This document shows positions 1-5,189 of a stretch of DNA of 5,189 nucleotides, in pieces. The stretch spans positions 1-5,189 of the forward strand of contig JBLHKB010000507.1 of assembly GCA_047619315.1 (NCBI GenBank), written 5' to 3'. Position numbers and translations under genes: made by a program. The notes beneath the pieces were generated by a model. It was not told the origin of the DNA, did no database searches, and saw only the letters and a list, made by a program, of their open reading frames with translations. The DNA is from JBCCRV01 sp047619315. Lineage in GTDB: Bacteria > Myxococcota_A > Polyangia > Polyangiales > Houyiibacteriaceae. Positions within the stretch are counted from its first letter, which is position 1; each line of letters begins with the position of its first letter.

Positions 1-2
1 TG

Positions 3-713
3 GGGCCAGCGGCGCTTATCGTCGCTGGCTTCGCTTTTCCAAACGAAGTCTCGGCCTATCTCCTGGACTCCAACGACGCCACGACCGTCGATCCTGGCGC
101 CGTTGAGTTCGAACTCCAGCCCGTGGGGCTCTACTACGGCGAGGGCGACGATACGTACTTCGTCCTGCCTTCGTTTATGGCCTACGTCGGCATTGAACCG
201 GGAGTCGACATCGTCTTTCTGGCCCGCGGCTATCGTCCCGTGGGTGGCGGCGGCTACTCCATCGGAGACACCCAGGCGCTACTTCGTTTTCAGCTGCGCG
301 ACGGGAATTACGATGGGGATGACGACGGCGCGAGCGTCGTACTTCAGGCGGGCATGTTGCTCCCCACCTACAACGACGCCGAAGGCGTGGGCTTCAGCTA
401 TGCGCTCCTCGTCTCTCACGACCTTGGTTATCTGACCTACCACGCGAATCTCCAGGTCGACGTTCGGCGGGGACCGGCCTTCGGTTTCTTCGGGTCCTTC
501 GCTCTCGAAGGTCCAGCGGCTTGGCCGGTGCGACCAGCCCTCGAGTTCTACATCGATGTTGAGGGTGAGGCGGTGGAAGGAAGCGCTCTCGCCGGAGCTA
601 TCGTCGACCTCGGCGAAGATGCAGCCGTGATGGCGGGGGCTCGGATCGCGCAGACCGGTGACGGACTCATCGCAGAGGGGCGCCTTAGTCTCTGGTTTCG
701 CGTCGGGCCCTAG
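3..713 (+). CDS. Outer-membrane beta-barrel protein, transporter / MetA-phenol-degradation-like family (5' end missing)
   Basis: The frame is open from the left edge and ends at TAG 711-713, so 236 residues are visible and the true start lies outside the window. The first visible residues are hydrophobic (ALIVAGFAF) and end in EVSA, which looks like the tail of a Sec signal peptide with cleavage after Ala. The rest shows alternating polar and hydrophobic beta-strand patterns with many aromatic residues and Gly-rich turns. It has no long hydrophobic helix and ends on an aromatic strand (LSLWFRVGP), as outer-membrane barrels usually do. The IGDTQALLRFQLRD segment, followed by AGMLLPTYND and LLVSHDLGYLTYHANLQ, resembles the barrel family annotated as 'transporter' or 'MetA-pathway of phenol degradation'. 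These proteins sit in the outer membrane, but their substrates are mostly unknown. The barrel assignment is fairly sure; the family is from memory of motifs, and no substrate can be named. Confidence 0.72.
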   Translation, partial: GPAALIVAGFAFPNEVSAYLLDSNDATTVDPGAVEFELQPVGLYYGEGDDTYFVLPSFMAYVGIEPGVDIVFLARGYRPVGGGGYSIGDTQALLRFQLRDGNYDGDDDGASVVLQAGMLLPTYNDAEGVGFSYALLVSHDLGYLTYHANLQVDVRRGPAFGFFGSFALEGPAAWPVRPALEFYIDVEGEAVEGSALAGAIVDLGEDAAVMAGARIAQTGDGLIAEGRLSLWFRVGP

Positions 714-810
714 TCGCTAGCGCACGAGGTCGAACAAAGGCACCTAAGGCCGCCGCCGCTGGGCCTCTGACGCTCTTGACCTCCGAGTCCTCCACGCGGA
801 CACTCCCGGC

Positions 811-1227
811 GTGTGGATCCTGCTCCAAGCCTCTGAAAGTGCTGCCGAACTCCCCGCCGGGTACGGAGCTGCGCTTCTTCAGGGCATCATCTCGCTTGGC
901 GCGGTCTGTATCTTGGCGTGGGTGCTTTTGCGCTTTGGCTCCCGTCGCGGCCTAGGTACCTCTGGCGGACAACGTATCAAAGTCCTTGAGCGTGCACATC
1001 TCGATGCTCGCCGGAGCCTTTACATTGTCGAAGTGGGCGAAAAGTGTCTTCTCCTTGGGGCCGGAGACACTGGCGGGCCGGAGCTCATTGCCGAACTCGA
1101 TGCCAGCACACTCCCGCCGCCACCACCACAAGCGAGCTTTCGCGATGTTCTCAAACGCATCGGAGGGCGCGGTTCAACCGCCCATGATTCGGCTGGTGAT
1201 GAAGTCGACGAAGTCGACGAAAGCTGA
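811..1227 (+). CDS. fliO: FliO-like small membrane protein (flagellar/type III export scaffold family)
   Basis: The gene encodes 138 residues, a typical FliO length. A short N-terminal segment is followed by one membrane helix at about residues 19-42. Next comes a basic patch (RFGSRR) and a compact beta-rich domain at about 54-95 with the FliO signature: IKVLERAHLDARRSLYIVEV, then EKCLLLGAGD. In flagellated bacteria FliO helps assemble the FliP-FliR export core in the inner membrane. The tail is a poly-Pro stretch (101-106) and a linker ending in the acidic repeat DEVDEVDES, which is not part of the family core. The GTG at 811 is the only standard start after the in-frame stop at 745-747; no clear Shine-Dalgarno precedes it. 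Context is odd: a barrel gene lies upstream and an aminotransferase downstream, with no fliP/Q/R. The family call is good, but a flagellar role in this organism is unproven. Confidence 0.75.
   Translation: MWILLQASESAAELPAGYGAALLQGIISLGAVCILAWVLLRFGSRRGLGTSGGQRIKVLERAHLDARRSLYIVEVGEKCLLLGAGDTGGPELIAELDASTLPPPPPQASFRDVLKRIGGRGSTAHDSAGDEVDEVDES
1201..1218 (+). repeat. Tandem 9-bp repeat coding the acidic FliO tail
   Basis: The unit GAAGTCGAC occurs twice back to back and is followed by GAAAGC and the stop. In frame it encodes Glu-Val-Asp twice inside DEVDEVDES. Two exact copies suggest a recent small duplication at the C-terminus of the FliO-like protein. No further copies are seen in the window. 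Confidence 0.6.
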
Positions 1228-1272
1228 CGCGGGTCTCTTAAGCTGAGCCACACGGTGTGCTATATGCCGCCC

Positions 1273-2472
1273 ATGCCTCGCCTCGGAACGCGTCTTTCAG
1301 TGGTTCAACCCTCGGCTACGGTGGCGATCGCGACCAAAGCCAAGCAGCTCAAGGCGCAGGGCGTCGATGTGCTGAGCTTTAGTGTCGGCGAACCCGATTT
1401 TGATACGCCGGCTCATATCCGGGAAGCCGCCAAGGACGCCATCGACGCAGGGCACACACGATATACCGCTGCCCGCGGCACCCTTGAGCTTCGTCAAGCG
1501 ATCTGTGCCGCCAGCGAGCGGCGCCGTGGCGTGAAGCACTCCCCCGCCGAGGTCGTCGTGTCCGTCGGCGCGAAACACACGCTCTTTAACTTGGCGATGG
1601 TTCTCCTCGATCCCGGCGACGAAGTCATCATGCCGGCTCCGCACTGGGTCAGTTACCCCGCCCAAGTAGAGATCGCTGGAGCGACCCCAATTATCATCAA
1701 TGCCGACGCCGAGTCTGGCTACCTCATGACCCCGGCGCAGCTCACGGCGGCGCTGAACGAAAAGACGAAGGCGGTCATCCTGTGCTCGCCTTCAAACCCG
1801 ACAGGCGCTGCCTACGACCGTGCACAGCTCGAAGCGATGGCCGAGGTTCTTCGCGGACACGACTGTTGGATCATTATTGACGAGATCTACGGTGAACTCG
1901 TCTACGGAGACTTCGAGCAGTTCTCACTCTTGAGCGTGGCGCCGGATCTTCGTGAACGCATCATCATCGTCGATGGCGTGAGCAAGACCTACGCGATGAC
2001 CGGTTGGCGCATCGGCTGGATGCTCGGGCCGGAACGTGTGGCGAATGAGTGCAACAAGCTCCAGAGCCAAAGCACCACCGGGCCGACCACGGTCGCGCAG
2101 TTCGCCGCCCAAGCCGCCCTGACGGCTCCGCAAGAAAGCGTTGAAGCGATGCGTCAGGCCTTCGAAGCCCGCCGTGATCACCTCGTCGCCGCACTTCGAA
2201 AAATTGATGGTGTGAAGTGCGCCATGCCCCAAGGCGCGTTCTACGCTTTCCCGGACGTCAGCGCCTTCATCGGCGGCACCGTGGGTGGTCGTACCCTTGA
2301 GACCGACATCGATCTCTGCACCTATCTCTTGGACGAAGCCCGCTGCGCCTTTGTCCCTGGTTCGCCCTTCGGTGCCCCGGGACACCTACGCTTCAGCTAC
2401 GCCGTCAGTATCGAGACCCTCAACGCCGGCGTATCGCGCCTGACCAAAGCCCTCGCTGCCATCGAGCGCTAG
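1273..2472 (+). CDS. Class I (subgroup I-beta type) PLP-dependent aspartate aminotransferase
   Basis: A fold-type I aminotransferase of 399 residues, full length for the family. It moves amino groups between Asp (possibly also aromatic amino acids or prephenate) and 2-oxoglutarate in the cytoplasm, using pyridoxal phosphate. Landmarks, numbered from this start: QPSAT (12-16), GEPDFDTP (39-46), YTAARG (64-69), VGAKHTLFN (98-106), the PHWVSYP segment with the Trp that stacks near PLP (123-129), NPTG (175-178), DEIYGEL with the PLP-ring Asp and Tyr (203-209), SKTYAMTGWRIG with the Schiff-base Lys238, and HLRFSYA with the substrate-carboxylate Arg373. The spacing to PSAT matches the Thermus I-beta enzyme as I recall it, which favours ATG 1273 over GTG 1255 or ATG 1264. 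The Lys in GAKHT matches the residue linked to acidic side-chain recognition in that enzyme, supporting Asp use. The gene follows the FliO-like gene by 45 bases with no terminator seen, so co-transcription is likely. Confidence 0.95.
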   Translation: MPRLGTRLSVVQPSATVAIATKAKQLKAQGVDVLSFSVGEPDFDTPAHIREAAKDAIDAGHTRYTAARGTLELRQAICAASERRRGVKHSPAEVVVSVGAKHTLFNLAMVLLDPGDEVIMPAPHWVSYPAQVEIAGATPIIINADAESGYLMTPAQLTAALNEKTKAVILCSPSNPTGAAYDRAQLEAMAEVLRGHDCWIIIDEIYGELVYGDFEQFSLLSVAPDLRERIIIVDGVSKTYAMTGWRIGWMLGPERVANECNKLQSQSTTGPTTVAQFAAQAALTAPQESVEAMRQAFEARRDHLVAALRKIDGVKCAMPQGAFYAFPDVSAFIGGTVGGRTLETDIDLCTYLLDEARCAFVPGSPFGAPGHLRFSYAVSIETLNAGVSRLTKALAAIER

Positions 2473-2493
2473 CGGCTACGCGGCGGGACGTAT

Positions 2494-2522
2494 TTGACAC
2501 GAAACCCACCCCAATCTGCACT
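2494..2522 (+). promoter_or_regulatory. Candidate sigma70-type promoter for the MCE lipoprotein gene
   Basis: TTGACA at 2494-2499 matches the -35 consensus exactly. A 17-base spacer leads to TGCACT at 2517-2522, which matches the TATAAT consensus at only three positions. It lies in the spacer between the aminotransferase stop and the lipoprotein start, the expected place for a new transcript. The weak -10 box keeps confidence low. Confidence 0.35.
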
Positions 2523-2529
2523 GAGTTCA

Positions 2530-2563
2530 GCCGGTACTTTCGATTCGTCCTTCCCGAACCGGC
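2530..2563 (+). other. Imperfect hairpin in the aminotransferase-lipoprotein spacer
   Basis: GCCGGT (2530-2535) pairs with ACCGGC (2558-2563). Inside it, TTCG (2539-2542) can pair with CGAA (2556-2559) in an alternative fold, GCCGG + TTCG against CGAA + CCGGC. A T-rich stretch (TCATTGTTATTG, 2567-2578) follows just before the lipoprotein start. It could be the terminator of the FliO-aminotransferase transcript, or a 5' leader structure of the lipoprotein mRNA if the promoter at 2494-2522 is real. The sequence alone does not decide between them, and the U-tract is interrupted. Confidence 0.3.
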
Positions 2564-2585
2564 GCTCATTGTTATTGTGGCTGTC

Positions 2586-3254
2586 ATGTCACACTCATCA
2601 TCGACCCGCGTGCTCGCTCTCGTTGCTGCTCTCCTTCCCCTTGTAAGCGCGTGCGAAAGCGAGATGAGTGCTCGAGTTCGTGAAGCCGGCGAGCTCGCGG
2701 AGGGCTCGCCTGTGATTCTCGCTGGCGTGAGAGTGGGCGAAGTAAAAGGCATCGAAGTCGCCGGAGGCGACGCCCCCGTGCTGGTGCGCTTTGCCGTCGA
2801 AGGAAACAACCAAGAAGCCATCGCAGCGGGAGCATGCTCCCGCACGGAAGGCGGCACGCTCGTCCTACAGGCGGGAACTGACCTGCCCGTCGTCGAAGGG
2901 CAGATCCGTGCATGCGAACCCGGATTGCTCGACGGCCTTCGGGGAGCCGGCGACTTGCTCCGAGGCGCCTTTGAGGATGCGCGGGAAGGCGCCCTTGAAG
3001 GGGTGCGCCAAGGCCTAGGCATGACCGGTGCGAATGGGCAGGAAGTCGAAGGCGCCCAAGAAGGCGTCGGCGTTGACGTCACGCGCGAAGCGGGACGCCA
3101 AGCAGGTGAGCAGCTCCGCGGAGCGGCAGAGGGCGTCCGTGAAGGACTCGGGGACGATGCGGCCCGTCAGCTTGGGCGCGCCGTGGGTCGTGACGCGCAG
3201 GAGTTTCAGCGTGGCGTCGAAGAGGGCTTGGACGAAGCTGCTCAACGACCGTGA
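2586..3254 (+). CDS. Lipoprotein with MlaD/MCE-like domain and helical Gly/Ala/Glu-rich tail
   Basis: The protein has 222 residues from ATG 2586; GTG 2577 would add three. A short N-terminus with Arg8 and a hydrophobic core (VLALVAALLPLVSAC) ends in a lipobox, so Cys23 is the likely lipidated residue. The next residue is Glu, with no Asp +2 inner-membrane retention signal in the E. coli sense, suggesting outer-membrane anchoring. Residues 31-70 (AGELAEGSPVILAGVRVGEV onward, then VLVRFAVEG) match the MCE/MlaD core: hydrophobic-Gly pattern, GVRVGEV turn, paired strands. MCE proteins form rings that bind lipids in periplasmic transport systems. Cys84 and Cys110 could form a disulfide. From about 114 to the end the chain is Gly/Ala/Arg/Glu-rich and probably helical, with EGVRQGLG (138-145) echoed by EGVREGLG (182-189). 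No MlaE permease or MlaF ATPase gene is in the window. The lipoprotein call is strong and the MCE domain is probable; the lipid-transport role is inference. Confidence 0.78.
   Translation: MSHSSSTRVLALVAALLPLVSACESEMSARVREAGELAEGSPVILAGVRVGEVKGIEVAGGDAPVLVRFAVEGNNQEAIAAGACSRTEGGTLVLQAGTDLPVVEGQIRACEPGLLDGLRGAGDLLRGAFEDAREGALEGVRQGLGMTGANGQEVEGAQEGVGVDVTREAGRQAGEQLRGAAEGVREGLGDDAARQLGRAVGRDAQEFQRGVEEGLDEAAQRP
2826..2843. repeat. 18-bp perfect palindrome inside the lipoprotein gene
   Basis: GCGGGAGCATGCTCCCGC reads the same on both strands over all 18 bases; the flanking bases break the symmetry. It encodes part of the AAGACSR stretch around Cys84 of the lipoprotein. A spacer-less palindrome of this length is expected about 0.02 times in a random window of this size, although high GC raises that. 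It might be a protein-binding or cruciform site, or simply chance under codon constraint. Confidence 0.9.
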
Positions 3255-3260
3255 GCCACT

Positions 3261-3586
3261 TTGATCGGCAGGCTCCCCGACTCCTTTGCGCAGCTCACGA
3301 GTCTGCGCCATTTGAAGCTGCCCCATAGTGTGGATGTTGGCGTCTTTGTGGTCTTGAGAACCTCGAGTTCCTCGCGCTCTATTGGCAAACGCTGCAGATG
3401 CTTGAGGCTCGCTTGAAGGGCGTCGTCTAAAGACGCTCAAGGTCTATTCGCGCAGGGGACGACCTCGGGAAGTTCGAAGAAGTCCTCCCGTTTGTGCACG
3501 AACTTCCGGTCCTCGAGACCTTGGGCGTTCCGTACAAGTTGAAGGGCCAATTCCGGGAGAAGCTTCCGCACGTCGCGATTGTCTGA
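3261..3586 (+). pseudogene. Decayed C-terminal part of a leucine-rich-repeat (LRR) protein
   Basis: No intact gene fills 3255-3658, but the plus strand reads as LRR units across changing frames. In the frame of 3261 it gives LPDSFAQLTSLRHLKLPHS. From about 3353 the frame one base back gives LENLEFLALYWQTLQMLEAR, ending at TAA 3428-3430. At 3427 a further one-base step back gives LKTLKVYSRRG. Next to the GGGG run at 3455-3458 it moves forward one base, giving FEEVLPFVHELPVLETLGVP and closing at TGA 3584-3586. The four units (LTSLRHLKL, LENLEFLAL, LKTLKVY, LPVLETLGV) recur at about 20-27 residues, as in LRR proteins. Two one-base losses and one gain would explain the breaks. The 5' part is absent, as the piece starts seven bases after the lipoprotein stop. 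Sequencing error is possible, but three shifts in 330 bases favour a relic. Confidence 0.65.
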
Positions 3587-3642
3587 ACACCGTCGAAAGC
3601 GTGTTCGATTCCATGAATGCTGAGAGCTCGGCGCGAGCGCCG
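3585..3642. other. Two small inverted repeats between convergent genes
   Basis: GAACAC (3585-3590) pairs with GTGTTC (3601-3606) around a 10-base loop, overlapping the stop of the LRR relic. CGGCG (3629-3633) pairs with CGCCG (3638-3642) around a CGAG tetraloop, 17 bases past the stop of the minus-strand membrane protein. Neither is followed by a T-run on either strand, so they are not classic intrinsic terminators. They may still help 3'-end formation where transcripts converge. Confidence 0.25.
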
Positions 3643-3658
3643 TTCGTTCACGTCGGTG

Positions 3659-4735
3659 TTACGCGGCGTATGCGTTTCGAATCGCGACAATCGAAGGCTG
3701 CGTCGAACGAGCGATGAGCGCACGCGTCATGAGCAGCGCCCCAACGCACCACAGCAGCAGGGTGAAGGGCGTCGTGGGTGCAAAGCCCGCCGCCAGCAAA
3801 AGTAGAGACCCTGCTCCGAGCTGCTGGTCTGGAGCCGACTTACTCAGCATGGCGCCGGCGGAAAGTGTGAGCACCACCATGATCCACACGACGTAAGTCA
3901 TCGGCGCCCGCGTCAGAACGAGTTCCAAGTGCGTGGCGCCATAGAAAAGCGGCGCATACACCTCGGGATCGAGGGCCTGCCACTGGCTGTGCCAGAACAT
4001 CCCGATAGCGACGGAGACACCCAGGCCTACGCCGAGACCCACGCGCATGCGCAGTGAGCGCCACGGGCGAACGGACAAAGGGAGAAGAACGAGCGCCACC
4101 AGATACGTGAGTTCGCCGGTGCGACGGATAGCCATGCCCAGCGGGTGACCGTCCTCCCAGCCACTGAGCTGAGCGATAATGAGAATGGTGACAGCGCAGA
4201 ACGAGGAGAAACTGGCCAACGTCACCAGGGCTGCGCCGATTCGACTAAGCTTAGGTCCGCTCCAGTGCATCGCGATGGTGCCGGTGAGTAGAATCAACAC
4301 ATGGGCGGCGATCGTTGTGAAGAGAACGATGAGCGCAGAGGTGCGCCGCATGGGCAAAAGCGTCGCCAGCGTCAACGTGGGGAGAAGGACGCCTGCGAAG
4401 CCGGCGATGGTCACGCGCAATGCCAGTGGCGTGAATGGGCGGTAGCGAATCCAGCCTGTCAGGGTCCCATAGAGAGCAACGAGGCCCATGGTCGCGGCGG
4501 TATTGCGAATGAGAAGGGCGACACTCTGAAGACTGAGGAGAGTGCTGTGGCTCATCGCATCGTCGATGCTCCAAGCCCGGAGCACGGCACGGCCGAAGCA
4601 CCAATCGGCCAGCGCCGCGATGGTCGTGAGAAGCGCAAGCGCTGGCACCGCACCCATTGGGGTACGCCCTGCTGTTTCTGGCTCCCCGGCCGAAGAGACG
4701 GGCTCTGGAGGAGGGTCGGTCGTGAGAGCGGACAA
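3659..4735 (-). CDS. Polytopic inner-membrane protein of unknown function, about ten helices
   Basis: The protein has 358 residues and I do not recognise its family. A Pro/Glu-rich tail (2-26) precedes hydrophobic segments at about 28-48, 66-93, 104-127, 134-155, 165-190, 207-222, 231-248, 278-295, 304-318 and 322-340. Loops carry RYRP (97-100), PMRR (128-131), RPWRSLRMR (223-231) and the acidic EDGH (194-197). I see no ATP-binding, protease or redox motif. The start is TTG at 4735, limited by an in-frame stop at 4750-4748; a weak AGGATAGG-like sequence precedes it. ATG at 4657 (Met27), just before the first helix, is a real alternative. The frame is uninterrupted, with hydrophobic periodicity that none of the overlapping plus-strand frames shows. 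It diverges from bioB across a 144-base spacer. A transporter or a sensor-type membrane domain are both possible. Confidence 0.75.
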   Translation of the reverse strand: MSALTTDPPPEPVSSAGEPETAGRTPMGAVPALALLTTIAALADWCFGRAVLRAWSIDDAMSHSTLLSLQSVALLIRNTAATMGLVALYGTLTGWIRYRPFTPLALRVTIAGFAGVLLPTLTLATLLPMRRTSALIVLFTTIAAHVLILLTGTIAMHWSGPKLSRIGAALVTLASFSSFCAVTILIIAQLSGWEDGHPLGMAIRRTGELTYLVALVLLPLSVRPWRSLRMRVGLGVGLGVSVAIGMFWHSQWQALDPEVYAPLFYGATHLELVLTRAPMTYVVWIMVVLTLSAGAMLSKSAPDQQLGAGSLLLLAAGFAPTTPFTLLLWCVGALLMTRALIARSTQPSIVAIRNAYAA

Positions 4736-4806
4736 GACCCGCCTATCCTAGCGGCGCCTGACGCGAAAAGGGGTAAAAACGCGCATTTGAGCCTCCTCTC
4801 CGCTGG

Positions 4807-4832
4807 CGTGTCCCTCCCTGTGCTTGGACACG
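4807..4832. promoter_or_regulatory. Inverted repeat in the divergent spacer upstream of bioB
   Basis: CGTGTCC (4807-4813) and GGACACG (4826-4832) form a perfect 7-base inverted repeat around a 12-base spacer. It lies 48 bases upstream of the bioB start, in the only gap shared with the divergent membrane protein gene. It could be an operator or an RNA hairpin. It does not resemble the BirA operator (TTGTAAACC-type) or the AT-rich BioR box. I see no convincing -35/-10 pair nearby in either direction. Confidence 0.3.
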
Positions 4833-4879
4833 TCGCCCAGTGCGTGACATCGCCTCTCTCGCGCGGTAGAGCGATCGCC

Positions 4880-5189
4880 GTGACTGGGACAAAGACTACG
4901 CTTGCAGCAGCGAAAGAACTCTACGCGCTGCCTCTCCTCGACTTGCTCTACCGGGCTCAGACGGTCCACCGGGAGTTTCATCCCCCGGATGCGGTCCAGC
5001 TCTGCACCCTCTTGAGCATCAAGACCGGGGCATGCTCCGAAGACTGCGCGTATTGTCCCCAGAGCGGGCGCCACAGCACCAGTGTTGAGCCAGAGCGCTT
5101 GATGCCCGTGAGCGAAGTTCTGAAGAAAGCGCGCCTGGCCAAAGACAACGGCGCTTCGCGCTTTTGTATGGGCGCCGCCTGGCGTGATG
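4880..5189 (+). CDS. bioB: Biotin synthase BioB (3' end outside the window)
   Basis: This is the first 103 residues of a radical-SAM enzyme that inserts sulfur into dethiobiotin, the last step of biotin synthesis, in the cytoplasm. The sequence tracks the E. coli protein closely: LPLLDLLYRAQTVHREF, then LLSIKTGACSEDCAYCPQS with the CxxxCxxC cluster (Cys52, Cys56, Cys59) that binds the SAM-cleaving 4Fe-4S centre. RFCMGAAWRD follows, with Cys96 matching the first ligand of the 2Fe-2S sulfur-donor cluster (E. coli Cys97). The GTG at 4880 is chosen because it puts the protein one residue shorter at the N-terminus than E. coli BioB; in-frame GTGs at 4844, 4820 and 4808 would add residues with no family match. 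GGTAGAG about 8 bases upstream is a weak ribosome-binding site. The frame runs off the right edge, so downstream partners cannot be seen. Confidence 0.96.
   Translation, partial: MTGTKTTLAAAKELYALPLLDLLYRAQTVHREFHPPDAVQLCTLLSIKTGACSEDCAYCPQSGRHSTSVEPERLMPVSEVLKKARLAKDNGASRFCMGAAWRD

Noticed and set aside
714..810. Possible terminator or promoter between the barrel gene and the FliO-like gene
   Set aside because: AGGCC (747-751) and GGCCT (762-766) can pair, but the stem is five bases and no T-run follows. TTGACC at 776-781 has no matching -10.
1924..2385. Minus-strand open frame inside the aminotransferase gene, and a similar one at 1297-1665
   Set aside because: Both lie wholly opposite a clearly conserved enzyme and have low-information products.
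2420..3082. Long minus-strand open frame (220 codons) across the spacer and most of the lipoprotein gene
   Set aside because: The product is Ser/Pro/Arg/Thr-rich with no domain or hydrophobic pattern, while the opposite strand has a signal peptide, lipobox and MCE-like core. It is a mirror of GC-rich coding sequence.
3015..3440. Minus-strand open frame overlapping the lipoprotein end and the LRR relic
   Set aside because: No recognisable fold or start signal; the plus strand explains both halves better.
3427..3723. Minus-strand open frame across the gap
   Set aside because: It overlaps the end of the same-strand membrane protein in another frame, is Arg/Ser-rich, and lies opposite LRR-like coding on the plus strand.
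4808..4846. Upstream in-frame GTG starts for bioB (4808, 4820, 4844)
   Set aside because: They add 12-24 residues not found in the family; GTG 4880 gives the usual N-terminal length.
5029..5037. GCATGCTCC in bioB shared with the palindrome at 2826-2843
   Set aside because: Nine shared bases that both encode Ala-Cys-Ser; the bioB copy is not a full palindrome, so coincidence is enough.
4748..5074. Minus-strand open frame opposite the start of bioB
   Set aside because: It lies opposite the conserved BioB radical-SAM region and shows no features of its own.

Overview
The window is GC-rich, gene-dense bacterial chromosome from a Gram-negative (diderm) organism. It encodes an outer-membrane beta-barrel protein and an MCE-type lipoprotein. 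The mix of genes (a FliO-like protein away from other flagellar genes, an MCE lipoprotein, a leucine-rich-repeat relic, many GTG/TTG starts and weak Shine-Dalgarno sequences) would fit a deltaproteobacterial-type lineage such as Myxococcota or Bradymonadota. That placement is inference, not proof. I see no insertion sequence, CRISPR array, tRNA or rRNA.

Layout, left to right. The 3' part of a beta-barrel outer-membrane protein gene (3-713, +) is followed by a FliO-like small membrane protein (811-1227, +). A class I aspartate/aromatic aminotransferase (1273-2472, +) follows 45 bases later and is probably co-transcribed with it. A 113-base spacer carries a perfect TTGACA -35 box and an imperfect hairpin. 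It leads into a lipoprotein with an MlaD/MCE-like domain and a Gly/Ala/Glu-rich helical tail (2586-3254, +). The next 404 bases hold no intact gene. About 325 of them read, across three frame changes, as the decayed C-terminal end of a leucine-rich-repeat protein. Convergent to this relic lies a roughly ten-helix membrane protein of unknown function (3659-4735, -). Divergent from it is the start of biotin synthase bioB (4880 to the window edge, +).

How the genes relate: two are solid metabolic enzymes, an aminotransferase for Asp/Glu-type amino acids and the last step of biotin synthesis. Three are envelope proteins: the barrel, the MCE lipoprotein and the polytopic protein. The FliO-like protein is out of its usual context, because no fliP, fliQ or fliR follows it here. 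I see no single pathway joining all the genes. The points most worth a second look are the stand-alone MCE lipoprotein, the orphan FliO, the frameshifted LRR relic, and an 18-base perfect palindrome inside the lipoprotein gene. I found no convincing evidence of a new multi-gene system.
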